From Acidimicrobiia bacterium (GTDB lineage Bacteria; Acidobacteriota; Vicinamibacteria; Vicinamibacterales; SCN-69-37), in contig VFZF01000019.1 in assembly GCA_016871335.1 (NCBI GenBank), positions 1 to 53,395 on the forward strand: DNA of 53,395 nucleotides, read 5' to 3'. The notes beneath the pieces are model-generated. The model was given only the letters and a program-made list of their open reading frames with translations. It made no database searches and was not told the origin of the DNA. This document shows positions 17,006-25,160 of the stretch, in pieces. The translations under genes were made by a program, and so were the position numbers. Numbering within the stretch: position 1 is the stretch's first letter; each line of letters begins with the position of its first letter.

Positions 17006-18454
17006 TTACGCCAGGTCAACCCAAATCGTCTTCACTTGCGTGTAGTACTCGAGCGCATGCATGGACATGTCGCGTCCGAAGCCGCTCTGTTTGTAGCCGC
17101 CGAACGCCGCCGCCGTGTCGTAGACGTTGTAGGTGTTGATCCACACCGTGCCGGCCCTGAGCTTCGAGGCCACGTAGTGGGCCTTCTTGACGTCCTTCGT
17201 CCACACGCCGGAGGCCAGTCCGTAGATTGAGTCGTTGGCCTTGGCGATCGCATCGTCGGCGTCTGTAAATTCAATGGCCGCGAGCACTGGACCGAAGATC
17301 TCCTCGCGCGCGATGGTCATGTCCGTGGTGACGTTGCCGAACACGGTCGGCTGCAGGAAGAACCCCTTGCCGGTCCCGATATCCGCGCGCTCGCCGCCGG
17401 CGAGCAGCGTCGCGCCTTCCGTCTTCGCAGCCTCGATGTAGCCGAGCACCCGCTCCATCTGGGCCTTTGAGGAGATCGCACCAAGACGCGTTTTCGGGTT
17501 CAGCGGATCCCCGGCGACCATTTTCTTCGCCCGGTCCGCCACTTTCGCAAGGAACTCGTCCTTGATCGACGCCTCGACCAGCAACCGCGAACCGGCCGCG
17601 CAGACTTCGCCCTTGCCGTAGAAGATGCCCATCGTCGCACCACGCACGGCCGCATCGAGATCGGCGTCCGCAAACACGATGTTCGGGGACTTGCCGCCCA
17701 GTTCCAGGGTGACGTGTTTGAGCGTGTCGGCCGACGAGCGCATGATGCCTTTGCCCGTTGAGGTGTCGCCGGTGAACGCAATCTTGTCGATGCCGGGGTG
17801 CTCCACGATGGCCTGGCCGGCCGTGGAGCCCGAGCCGGTGACCACATTGAGCACACCCGGAGGGAACCCCAGAGCCGTCGCCATCTCGCCGAGCTTCAGG
17901 GCCGTCAGCGGCGTCTGGCTGGCGGGTTTGAGAATGACCGTGTTCCCCATCGCCAGCGCCGGTGCGACCTTCCAGATCGCGATCAGCAGCGGGAAATTCC
18001 AGGGCACGATCGCGGCAACGACCCCGAGCGGTTCACGCAGCGTGTACACGAGTTGGCCGCCCTTGACCGGCACGGTTTCGCCGTGGACCTTGTCCGCCCA
18101 ACCCGCGAAGTACTGCAGGCACTCGGCCGCCATCGGAATCTCGACATGGCGTGATTCAGTGATGGGCTTCCCGTTGTGCAGCGTCTCGAGCCGCGCGACC
18201 TCATCGGCCTCCGCCATCAGCTGCTCGCCAAGCTTGTAGACCAGGCGTCCGCGCTCACGCGCAGACATCGTGCCCCACGGCCCGGTGAGCGCCGCTCGGG
18301 CCGCCTGCACCGCCGCGTCCACGTCCTCGGGCGTTGCCGATGCCACCTCGGCAATCACGTCCTCGGTCGCAGGATTCACCACCGGCTGCGTCCGGCCATT
18401 CGACGCATCCCGCCACTCACCATTAATCAGCAGCTGTTTCTTGCCTAACATCAT
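17006..18454 (-). CDS. Aldehyde dehydrogenase, candidate 3,4-dehydroadipyl-CoA semialdehyde dehydrogenase
   Basis: 482 residues of the NAD(P)+-dependent ALDH superfamily. The oxyanion Asn sits in IVPWNFPLL (about 153), the general base is E251 in LELGGKSPN and the catalytic Cys is C285 in GEVCAAGSR. The C-terminal FGGYKQSGFGRD tail is typical of betaine-aldehyde or phenylacetaldehyde dehydrogenases. Within a box cluster the expected reaction is oxidation of the semialdehyde formed by BoxC (the BoxD step). By sequence alone it looks closer to generic ALDHs than to classical BoxD, so the assignment rests on context. Confidence 0.85.
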   Translation of the reverse strand: MMLGKKQLLINGEWRDASNGRTQPVVNPATEDVIAEVASATPEDVDAAVQAARAALTGPWGTMSARERGRLVYKLGEQLMAEADEVARLETLHNGKPITESRHVEIPMAAECLQYFAGWADKVHGETVPVKGGQLVYTLREPLGVVAAIVPWNFPLLIAIWKVAPALAMGNTVILKPASQTPLTALKLGEMATALGFPPGVLNVVTGSGSTAGQAIVEHPGIDKIAFTGDTSTGKGIMRSSADTLKHVTLELGGKSPNIVFADADLDAAVRGATMGIFYGKGEVCAAGSRLLVEASIKDEFLAKVADRAKKMVAGDPLNPKTRLGAISSKAQMERVLGYIEAAKTEGATLLAGGERADIGTGKGFFLQPTVFGNVTTDMTIAREEIFGPVLAAIEFTDADDAIAKANDSIYGLASGVWTKDVKKAHYVASKLRAGTVWINTYNVYDTAAAFGGYKQSGFGRDMSMHALEYYTQVKTIWVDLA

Positions 18455-18470
18455 CGGGAAACCTATAGCT

Positions 18471-18527
18471 CACAGCGAGACATGGAGGGCTGGGAGCAGA
18501 TAGTTTTGAACTCCATGTCTCGTTGTG
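18471..18527. repeat. Dispersed inverted repeat, core CACARCGAGACATGGAG (hairpin)
   Basis: Arms 18471-18487 and 18511-18527 pair over 17 bp with a single mismatch, with a 23-nt loop containing GGGCTGGGAGCA. Related copies are at 19340, 29686 and 31958. It lies between the crotonase stop and the ALDH start inside the box operon, where it could cause partial termination or mRNA stabilisation. Confidence 0.8.
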
Positions 18528-18531
18528 AATG

Positions 18532-19329
18532 CTATTTACCCTCGAATCGTGGTGCGCGCTTCTCGAGATTGGCCGCAATGCCCTCTTTGGCGTCGGCGCT
18601 CTGGAACAACAACTGCTGCAACTCGCGCTCCATGGCCAGGCCCTCGTGGAACCCGGCTTCCGGCCCGGACTGTACCGCGCGTTTGATGCGTCCCACGGCG
18701 AGACTCGCCTTGTGCGGTGGCGTGAACGTCTGCGCGTAGGCGATGACCGCGTCGAGGAATGACTTCCCCGCGAGTTTCTCGTCGCTCCAGACTTCGGTGA
18801 CCAGTCCCGCCGCCAGTGCCTCATCCATGGTCATCAGGCGGCCGCTGATCATCAGCTCCATCGACTTCGCCTTGCCGAGCAGGCGCGCCAGCCGCTGCGT
18901 GCCGCCGGTGCCCGGCAACACACCCAGCGCCACTTCCGGCAGACCAATCTTCGACCCGCCCGCCTTCGCAATCCGCAGGTCCGCCGCAAGAGCCACTTCC
19001 AGGCCACCACCCACCGTGTGGCCATTCAGCGCCGCAATCACGAGCTTCGGCGTCTGTTCCAGCCGGTTCAGCGTCTCGTTGGCGTGCAGACAGAAGTAGT
19101 ACTTGTACTCGGGCGCCGCCTCCTTCAGCATTCCGATCGTCGCCCCCGCGCAAAAGAACTTCTCCCCTGCGCCCGTCAGCACGATCACATGCACCGTCGG
19201 GTCCATCCGCGCATCCAACACCGCGCGATCGAGCGCCTGCATGAGTTCATAGGAGTACGTGTTCGCCGGCGGCTCGTTGAGCGTGAGCACCCGAACGCCC
19301 GAATGATCCGAAGTCACAACCTTGCTCAT
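18532..19329 (-). CDS. Enoyl-CoA hydratase/isomerase of the box cluster
   Basis: 265 residues from ATG 19329 (GGGAG upstream); an in-frame ATG at 19353 is less well placed. Crotonase features: oxyanion-hole segment FFCAGATIGML, GGGLEVALAADLRIA and LPEVALGVLPGTGG with both hydratase glutamates. The C-terminal QSADAKEGIAANLEKRAPRFEGK is typical. It lies between boxB and the ALDH and likely processes a double bond in the dehydroadipyl-CoA intermediates. Precise specificity is not visible. Confidence 0.88.
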   Translation of the reverse strand: MSKVVTSDHSGVRVLTLNEPPANTYSYELMQALDRAVLDARMDPTVHVIVLTGAGEKFFCAGATIGMLKEAAPEYKYYFCLHANETLNRLEQTPKLVIAALNGHTVGGGLEVALAADLRIAKAGGSKIGLPEVALGVLPGTGGTQRLARLLGKAKSMELMISGRLMTMDEALAAGLVTEVWSDEKLAGKSFLDAVIAYAQTFTPPHKASLAVGRIKRAVQSGPEAGFHEGLAMERELQQLLFQSADAKEGIAANLEKRAPRFEGK

Positions 19330-19339
19330 AAAAAGAAGA

Positions 19340-19366
19340 CTCCCAGCCCTCAATGCCTCGCTGTGA
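19340..19366. repeat. Half copy of the CACAGCGAG dispersed repeat
   Basis: Reads on the minus strand as TTCACAGCGAGGCATTGAG followed by GGCTGGGAG, one arm of the same family as 18471. It lies six nt after the boxB stop and just before the crotonase start. Confidence 0.6.
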
Positions 19367-19372
19367 ACCCGC

Positions 19373-20791
19373 CTAGAGCTCGGTGCGCACGTATTCGAAA
19401 TTGACCGGCGTCCCCTTCACACCACGCGCGGGGGGCACGATGTAGTTGGCGAACTTGCCGATTTCGTACACCGGCCGGCTCATGATCGACAGCAGATACT
19501 CCTTGTCCCTGGGACTCGGCAGCCACTCGTACTTGCGACGCAGCCACGTCTCTTCCGAGATCAGGGTGCCATCCGGGTCGGTGTGAATCGACGCGAACTG
19601 GCCGATACCGCGATTGAACTTGCGATCCGGCAGCCGGAGCCGATCGGCGATGCCGTACCGTTCGAGGATCTTGTTCCAGCGCGTCACACCGGACTGGCAG
19701 TCGTCCACATACCAGTCGCGCAGCACTTCGTTCATCGCGTTCCGCATCGGCACGGCCTGACGCTTGACCTGGCCATCCTCGACCAGATCAAGTTCATACG
19801 CGGTCTCCTTGACCTCGTGTTCCGACCACTTCGCCTCCTCCGCGCGGCCCTTGAGGCCGTTCGCGAAGTAGGCGGCCGCGTTGGTCGACACCTCGTTGCC
19901 GTGCAGGTCGAGACTGAGCGAGAACCACAGGTTGATATGCTTCTGGATCGTCGGCAAATCGATGCCGCCGAGCTTCCGCACGTCTTCGGAATAGCCGGTG
20001 TCCTTCATCAGCTGTGCAGTGCGTTCGACGATGCGGCCGATGCCGGTGTCGCCGACAAACATGTGATGCGCTTCTTCCGTGAGCATGAAACGGGTCGTGC
20101 GCGAGAGCGGGTCCAGCGCGCTTTCCGAGAGTGACAGCAGCTGCGACTTGCCGTCACGGTCGGTGAACATCGTGAACATGAAGAAGTCGAGCCACGTGTC
20201 GATGGGTTCGTTGAACGCGTCGAGAATGCGCGGCTTGTCGCGGTTGCCCGACTGGCGCGCGAGCAAATCCTCCGCCTCGTCGCGACCGTCACGGCCAAAA
20301 TACGAGTGCAGCAGATACACCATCGCCCAGAGGTGGCGGCCTTCCTCGACGTTCACCTGGAACAGGCTGCGCAGGTCATAGAGACTTGGACACCGATGCC
20401 CCAGCCAGCGCTGCTGTTCGACCGACGCGGGTTCAGTGTCCCCCTGCGTCACGATCAGACGACGGAGCTGGTTCCGGAATTCACCCGGCACTTCCTGCCA
20501 CACGGGCTTGCCGTAGAAGTCGCCGAAGCCGACCGTGCGGTTGATCACGGGGTCCGCGAGGAAGATGCCCCAGCGGTACTCGGGCAGCCGTACGTACTCG
20601 AAGTGGGCCCAGCCCTTCGGGTCCACACTGATCGCCGTGCGCACGTACACCTGATGAAAGTGCTGGAACCCCTGCGGGCCCATGTCCTGCCACCACTGGA
20701 TGTACGCCGGCTGCCAGTGCTCCAGCGCCCGCTGCAGGCGCTTGTTCAAATGCAGATCGACGTTATTGGGGATTTTGTCTGAAGAGATCAT
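19373..20791 (-). CDS. boxB: Benzoyl-CoA 2,3-epoxidase, oxygenase subunit BoxB
   Basis: 472 residues, the BoxB length. It is a class I di-iron oxygenase that epoxidises benzoyl-CoA with O2 and electrons from BoxA. The ligand set is visible: Q116 and E120 (VTQGDTE), E150 and H153 (EEGRH), D211 (FTDRD) and E240 and H243 (EEAHH). These agree with the positions I recall for the Azoarcus evansii enzyme. The start ISSDKIPNNVDL is typical. It is preceded by boxC (47-nt gap filled by a word repeat) and followed by a crotonase. The reductase boxA is not in this window. Confidence 0.96.
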   Translation of the reverse strand: MISSDKIPNNVDLHLNKRLQRALEHWQPAYIQWWQDMGPQGFQHFHQVYVRTAISVDPKGWAHFEYVRLPEYRWGIFLADPVINRTVGFGDFYGKPVWQEVPGEFRNQLRRLIVTQGDTEPASVEQQRWLGHRCPSLYDLRSLFQVNVEEGRHLWAMVYLLHSYFGRDGRDEAEDLLARQSGNRDKPRILDAFNEPIDTWLDFFMFTMFTDRDGKSQLLSLSESALDPLSRTTRFMLTEEAHHMFVGDTGIGRIVERTAQLMKDTGYSEDVRKLGGIDLPTIQKHINLWFSLSLDLHGNEVSTNAAAYFANGLKGRAEEAKWSEHEVKETAYELDLVEDGQVKRQAVPMRNAMNEVLRDWYVDDCQSGVTRWNKILERYGIADRLRLPDRKFNRGIGQFASIHTDPDGTLISEETWLRRKYEWLPSPRDKEYLLSIMSRPVYEIGKFANYIVPPARGVKGTPVNFEYVRTEL

Positions 20792-20799
20792 GTCTGTTG

Positions 20800-20838
20800 T
20801 GGTCCAGGGTCCTAGGGTCCAGGGTTCGGTGCCAGGTG
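20800..20838. repeat. AGGGTCC heptamer-word array between boxC and boxB
   Basis: GGTCCAG, GGTCCTA, GGGTCCAG, GGTTCGG, TGCCAGG units directly abut the boxC stop codon (20839-20841). It is the same word as at 16944 in reverse orientation. Confidence 0.65.
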
Positions 20839-22503
20839 CTACGTGCGATTGAAATCGAACTCCGCGCGGTCAGACGTGCCGTAGGACGTGAGCGCCCCCT
20901 TCGGGCCGACGGCGTTCGGGCGCTGGAAAATCCAGTTCTGCCACGCGGTCAGGCGTCCGAAGATCTTGGTCTCCATCGTCTCCGGTCCCACGAAGCGGAG
21001 ATTGGCTTCCATGCCGGTCAGCGCATCAGGCGACATCGCGGCGCGGCTCTCCACCGCCAGCCGCACCTCGTCGTCCCAGTCAATCGAGTCGGGCGCAAAC
21101 GTGACGAGCCCGAACTCGAGGGCTTCCTGCGGATCAAAGGCGCCGTCGTGTGCGAGCGCTTCGTCGACCTGCGCGGGCGCGCCATAAAACCGCGTCTGCA
21201 GACGGGTGAGGCCGTTGCTCATCGTGAGCGGGCCGGCATTCATGCCTGACAACGCGATCCGGTTCGTCTGGTCGTCATCGTCAAGCAGATAGGAGCGGTC
21301 GGCGGCGAGCGCCAGTTCAAGGAGCGTACCGGCGAACGCGTTGCCCGGTTCGATGACCGCGAAGAAACTCTTGGCGGAAAGGTCGACGCGCTTGAGCGTG
21401 CGCTTGATGTAGTGCGTGATCTCGCGCACGAGCCAGTCGCCCTGATTCGCGAGCAGCACCTCGTCAGCCTGCAGCACCAGCGCCTGATCCCCTTCGGCTT
21501 TCAGCACCACCGTGCCGATCTCACGCTCGTTCACCCGAATGCGCAAGATCGCGTCGTCAATCTCGCGGAACACACGGAGCGGCCAGCACTGATCGCCCGC
21601 CTCGTGAATGGCTTCCGGCGTCGACTCCACAGGCGTCGTCGGCGCCTTGACCGTCATCACCGCAGACCGTTTCGCGCGATCGAACACAACACTGACCGAC
21701 GAGTACGTGTAGCTGTCCTCGCTGATCGTCGCGTTCAGCGGACCGAGCGCAATCCCCTTCGCGCCGGACGGACGGTCCGACGACGCGGCCAGTTCGACAG
21801 CGCGCTTGTGCACGGCATCCTTGAACTTGCTCGACGGCGCCACGGCGTCGACCAGGCCCCACTCCACCGCGCGCTTGCCCTTCACGCCCTCGGCGATTGT
21901 GCCGAAGACGTCGGCGAGGTCGCGACGCACCTTGCGCTTGTCGACCACGCGGGTCAGGCCGCCGGTGCCGGGCAACACGGCGAGGAGCGGCGTTTCCGGG
22001 AGACTGACCGCCGAGTTGGAGTCGTCGACGAGCAGGATTTCGTCGCAGGCCAGCGCCAGCTCGTAGCCACCACCTGCGCAGATACCGTTCAGCGCCGCGA
22101 GAAACTTGAGGCCGCTGAACTCGGACGCGTCCTCCATCCCGAGGCGGGTTTCATTCGTGAACTTGCAGAAGTTCACCTTCCAGGCATGACCGGAGCTGCG
22201 CAGCATGAAGATGTTCGCGCCGGCGCAGAAGATGCGCTCCTTCAGGCTGGTCACCACCACCGTCCTGACCTCAGGGTGCTCAAACCGCAAACGCGTAATC
22301 GCGTCCGCCAGCTCGATGTCCACGCCCAGATCGTAGGAATTCAGCTTGAGCTTGTAGTCGGGGGCCAGGCCTGCGTCTTCCTGGACGTCCATGCCGAGGG
22401 TCGCGATCGGGCCGTCAAAACTCAGGCGCCAGTGGCGATACTTGTCGGGAGAGGTCTCAAACGAGACCGAGGGCGTCACAACTGCGGTATCTGAAGCTGC
22501 CAT
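20839..22503 (-). CDS. boxC: 2,3-epoxybenzoyl-CoA dihydrolase BoxC
   Basis: 554 residues, matching BoxC. This is an enlarged crotonase-superfamily protein with two crotonase-like halves. The N-terminal half holds the active-site region (IFCAGANIFMLRSSGHAWK, NGICAGGGYELALACDEILLV, LLAVLPGTGGLTRV); the second half (about 290-554) is a degenerate copy. BoxC opens the epoxide ring of 2,3-epoxybenzoyl-CoA and releases formate plus 3,4-dehydroadipyl-CoA semialdehyde. It is the first gene of the minus-strand box operon; its upstream region now carries an IS1380 insertion. A TATACT hexamer faces it from 22554-22559. Confidence 0.95.
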   Translation of the reverse strand: MAASDTAVVTPSVSFETSPDKYRHWRLSFDGPIATLGMDVQEDAGLAPDYKLKLNSYDLGVDIELADAITRLRFEHPEVRTVVVTSLKERIFCAGANIFMLRSSGHAWKVNFCKFTNETRLGMEDASEFSGLKFLAALNGICAGGGYELALACDEILLVDDSNSAVSLPETPLLAVLPGTGGLTRVVDKRKVRRDLADVFGTIAEGVKGKRAVEWGLVDAVAPSSKFKDAVHKRAVELAASSDRPSGAKGIALGPLNATISEDSYTYSSVSVVFDRAKRSAVMTVKAPTTPVESTPEAIHEAGDQCWPLRVFREIDDAILRIRVNEREIGTVVLKAEGDQALVLQADEVLLANQGDWLVREITHYIKRTLKRVDLSAKSFFAVIEPGNAFAGTLLELALAADRSYLLDDDDQTNRIALSGMNAGPLTMSNGLTRLQTRFYGAPAQVDEALAHDGAFDPQEALEFGLVTFAPDSIDWDDEVRLAVESRAAMSPDALTGMEANLRFVGPETMETKIFGRLTAWQNWIFQRPNAVGPKGALTSYGTSDRAEFDFNRT

Positions 22504-22553
22504 GTTGCCCCGATCGTAGTGGTCGCGCGCCGGACCGTCAAGGTCGGAGAAGC

Positions 22554-22559
22554 AGTATA
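22554..22559 (-). promoter_or_regulatory. Candidate -10 element for boxC at the edge of the word array
   Basis: TATACT on the minus strand, 51 nt upstream of the boxC ATG, at the outer edge of the left TGCTCAG array arm. No good -35 is evident. It mirrors the TATAAT at the opposite outer edge in front of boxR. Confidence 0.35.
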
Positions 22560-22618
22560 GTGCTCAGTGCTGAGTGCTCGGTGCTCAGTGCCGGTGCAGA
22601 GTGCCATGTGCGGGGTGC
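22556..22618. repeat. Left arm of TGCNNRG heptamer array (interrupted by IS)
   Basis: TATAG then TGCTCAG, TGCTGAG, TGCTCGG, TGCTCAG, a 6-mer TGCCGG, TGCAGAG, TGCCATG, TGCGGGG and TGC. The complementary right arm is at 24291-24356, on the far side of the IS element. An uninterrupted relative is at 28187-28307. Confidence 0.85.
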
Positions 22619-24290
22619 TAGCCCGGATAATTCACCACAATTGATGCGCGAGTAGAAACACGAGCGGCCCGAGGCATGTACTGCGAAGTGATGAGCAACA
22701 AAGTGTCACACCGGAGACGTCCGTGTTGGCTGCGACGATAACACAGCCGCTGTTGTGTGAAGACGATGCCGTCGGCTCCCTCGAGTGGCGGTTCGATCAG
22801 CCCCATGCGAGTTCCGACGGCGGCGCGATCTTGCTGCGACGGGTCGATCGCCGGCTGCGGCTGATCGATCGCCTGGCCGCCGTGCTGCTGGACCCGCGCG
22901 AGCCGACGCGGGTCCAGCACACGATGCGCGATTTGCTGGCGCAGCGGATCTTTGGGATCGCCTGCGGGCACATCGACGCCACCGATGGCGATGCGCTGGC
23001 GCACGACCCTGTTCACAAAACGCTGGTGGAACGAGACCCCATCACGGGCACCCGCCTGGCGTCGCAACCGACCCTGTCGCGCTTCGAGCAGGTGCCGTCG
23101 CCGCAGGTGTTGTACGCGATGGGCGAGGTATTGGCCGATGTGGTGATCGCGTCGCTGCGTCGACGGTTCCGCGACACGACGGTCATCACGCTGGATCTCG
23201 ATGCGACCGCCGACCCGACGCATGGCGCGCAGCAACTCTCCATCTTCAACGGGTGCTACGACACGTGGTGTTATCTGCCGTTGGTCGCGACGCTCGCCTT
23301 TGAGGGCGCCCCGCGCCAGCATCTGGTCGCCGCGCTGCTGCGCCCGGGCAACGCCGGCGGCACCATGGGGGTGCGTGGACGGCTGCGCCGCCTGATCCCG
23401 AAACTGTGGCGCGCGTTTCCACGCGCCCGGATTCGGGTGCGCCTCGATAGCGGGTTTGCCTCGCCGGCGATCTTCGCCGAACTGGAACACGCCGGGGTGG
23501 ACTACGTCATCGGCATGGCGGGCAACGCGGTGCTCGACCGACTGGCCGCGCCGCATCTGGTCGCGCTGCGGGCACAGGTCGCGATCACCGGCGAGACGGC
23601 GACCAGCTACCACGACGCGATGTATCAAGCAGGGACGTGGCCCCACGCCCGTCGGGTCATCATCAAGGCGGAAGTGGTGGCGCACCCCGGTCGCGACCCG
23701 CGCGACAATCCCCGGTGTGTGATCACCAACCTGCGGCACCGGCCCGTCACCGTCTACTCGGACATCTACTGTGCCCGCGGCGACAGTGAGAATCGGATCA
23801 AGGAATTGCATGACGCCCTCGGCTTTGGGCGCACCAGTTGCACGCGGTTCTGGGCGAATCAATTGCGGGTTCTCCTCTCGGCCGCCGCCTATGCACTGCT
23901 ACAGCACCTGCAGCTCTACGCGGACCAGACCACGCTGCGCGGTGCCCAAGTCCCGCGGTTGCGGCAAGCGCTCATCACAATCGGCGTGTGGATCGTCCGT
24001 CAGAGACGTCGACTGATCTGGCATGCGCCACGCGGCCACCCGGAGCAGCGCGCGTGGGCTCAGATTGCCCGCGCCCTCGGCGCTACCGCTCGATAACCCT
24101 CATCGCGCATCACCGATCAGCACTGGGCCCGCCGGAGGTGTCTCGCGATTTCGCTCGATCGCTCGCACGCCCCGCCAGCCCCCCACTCACACGCGCGCCT
24201 CACGCGCCGTCGTCGCTACATCAGCCATGTGTGGGACCTTGAACAAGCGATTTTGCTTGGTGCGTCCCTCTATGTGGATAAAGCGGGCTA
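22619..24290 (+). mobile_element. IS1380-family insertion sequence (about 1.67 kb)
   Basis: Terminal inverted repeats begin TAGCCCG on both ends (22619 onward; reverse complement ending at 24290) and stay partly matched for about 19 bp (TAGCCCGGATAATTCAC versus TAGCCCGCTTTATCCAC). The element holds one transposase gene, and its length fits the family. GGTG follows the right end directly and lies one base before the left end (22614-22617), so a short target duplication is possible but not exact. About 190 nt after the transposase hold no gene. The insertion point is the centre of an inverted word array. Confidence 0.88.
22723..24096 (+). CDS. IS1380-family DDE transposase
   Basis: 457 residues from GTG 22723, full length for the family. 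DDE residues are visible: first Asp in VITLDLDATADPTHG (about 165), second in IRVRLDSGFASP (about 245) and Glu in YCARGDSENRIKELHDALGF (about 350). No frameshift or internal stop is seen, so it is likely active or recently active. Codon use and GC are like the surroundings. Confidence 0.93.
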   Translation: MLAATITQPLLCEDDAVGSLEWRFDQPHASSDGGAILLRRVDRRLRLIDRLAAVLLDPREPTRVQHTMRDLLAQRIFGIACGHIDATDGDALAHDPVHKTLVERDPITGTRLASQPTLSRFEQVPSPQVLYAMGEVLADVVIASLRRRFRDTTVITLDLDATADPTHGAQQLSIFNGCYDTWCYLPLVATLAFEGAPRQHLVAALLRPGNAGGTMGVRGRLRRLIPKLWRAFPRARIRVRLDSGFASPAIFAELEHAGVDYVIGMAGNAVLDRLAAPHLVALRAQVAITGETATSYHDAMYQAGTWPHARRVIIKAEVVAHPGRDPRDNPRCVITNLRHRPVTVYSDIYCARGDSENRIKELHDALGFGRTSCTRFWANQLRVLLSAAAYALLQHLQLYADQTTLRGAQVPRLRQALITIGVWIVRQRRRLIWHAPRGHPEQRAWAQIARALGATAR

Positions 24291-24356
24291 GGTGAGTGCA
24301 CTGAGCACCGCGCACCGGGCACCCAGCACAAGCACCGAGCACACAGCACTATAATG
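24291..24356. repeat. Right arm of the TGCNNRG heptamer array
   Basis: CTGAGCA, CCGCGCA, CCGGGCA, CCCAGCA, a 6-mer CAAGCA, CCGAGCA, CACAGCA then CTATAAT: the complement of the left arm at 22556. It lies directly upstream of boxR. Confidence 0.85.
24350..24355 (+). promoter_or_regulatory. boxR: Consensus -10 hexamer TATAAT 6 nt before boxR ATG
   Basis: A perfect TATAAT ends 6 nt before the boxR ATG (24362). A transcript starting the usual 6-7 nt downstream would begin at or next to the ATG, so boxR may be made from a leaderless mRNA. No Shine-Dalgarno is visible and the -35 region is poor. Confidence 0.45.
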
Positions 24357-24361
24357 CTGCC

Positions 24362-25084
24362 ATGTCTGTCCTCGCGTCCCTTGGCCACCGCGTCCGCGCG
24401 TCCCGCACCCGCGCCGGGATGACGGTGCGCGACCTGGCGGCGGCGGCCGACTTGTCGACGCGGTTTCTGTCGGAGGTCGAAGCGGGCCGCGGCAATATTT
24501 CGGTGACGCGACTGGCGGCGCTGGCGCAGTCCCTGGGCGTCGACATCACGGCCTTGCTTGCGCCCGATGAGCAGGCCACCACACGGTCGGTTGCGCTCCT
24601 CGGCCTGCGTGGTGCCGGGAAGACAACCGTGGGCCGTCGCCTCGCCCGCCGGATGAAACTTCCCTTCGTTGAGCTCGACACCCACGTGGCCGCGCGCGCC
24701 GGGATGGCCCTTGGAGAGGTGTTTTCGCTGTACGGCGAGGACTACTACCGCCAGATCGAGCGCGCGGCACTAGCCGATATCCTCACGGATTCTGGTCCGA
24801 AGGTCATCGCGACCGGCGGCGGCCTGGTCACCGCCGGAGAGACCTTCGCCCTTCTCCAGCGTCACGCCACCACCGTCTGGCTCAAAGCCAGGCCCTCCGA
24901 CTACTGGAACCGGGTCGTCAAGCAGGGCGACCGCCGCCCGACCGACCATCCCCAGGCCCGCGAGGCCCTCCGCGACCTCGTCGCCCGCCGGGATCCCCTC
25001 TATCGCCTGGCCGACTTGACCATCGACTCGTCGGGCCTCACGATTGCCCAGACCGTGGACCGCGTCGTGCGGGCTCTGGACTAA
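24362..25084 (+). CDS. boxR: Benzoyl-CoA-responsive regulator BoxR/BzdR-like (XRE domain plus shikimate-kinase-like domain)
   Basis: 240 residues. Residues about 5-66 form an XRE helix-turn-helix (HRVRASRTRAGMTVRDLAAA, RFLSEVEAGRGNISVTRLA). Residues about 75-240 are shikimate-kinase-like, with an intact P-loop GLRGAGKT (81-88), VELD and TGGGLV motifs. This domain pairing is diagnostic of BzdR/BoxR, repressors relieved by benzoyl-CoA. The linker between domains is only about 10 residues, and the protein is clearly shorter than the roughly 300 residues I recall for BzdR. It is divergent from boxC with an IS1380 element between. A plain shikimate kinase is excluded by the N-terminal domain and context. 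Confidence 0.92.
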   Translation: MSVLASLGHRVRASRTRAGMTVRDLAAAADLSTRFLSEVEAGRGNISVTRLAALAQSLGVDITALLAPDEQATTRSVALLGLRGAGKTTVGRRLARRMKLPFVELDTHVAARAGMALGEVFSLYGEDYYRQIERAALADILTDSGPKVIATGGGLVTAGETFALLQRHATTVWLKARPSDYWNRVVKQGDRRPTDHPQAREALRDLVARRDPLYRLADLTIDSSGLTIAQTVDRVVRALD

Positions 25085-25160
25085 GCAGTCTCCGACCCGG
25101 AGTCGTATTCAGCCCCGGTTGAAACCGTTCCCAGACCAGGGAATGAAGGAGCGCCCGTAT

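Noticed and set aside
17006-18454. Firm call as boxD
   Set aside because: Sequence resembles generic ALDHs of the betaine-aldehyde type; only context supports the BoxD step, so no symbol was given.
24097-24290. Extra small gene after the transposase inside the IS
   Set aside because: Only short frames with Pro/Arg-rich composition; more likely the non-coding right end of the element.
22614-24294. Clean 4-bp target duplication GGTG for the IS1380 element
   Set aside because: The left copy is separated from the perfect TAGCCCG terminus by one base, so the duplication is not exact.
24362-25084. Annotation as plain shikimate kinase
   Set aside because: N-terminal XRE helix-turn-helix and the neighbouring boxBC genes identify a BzdR/BoxR regulator.
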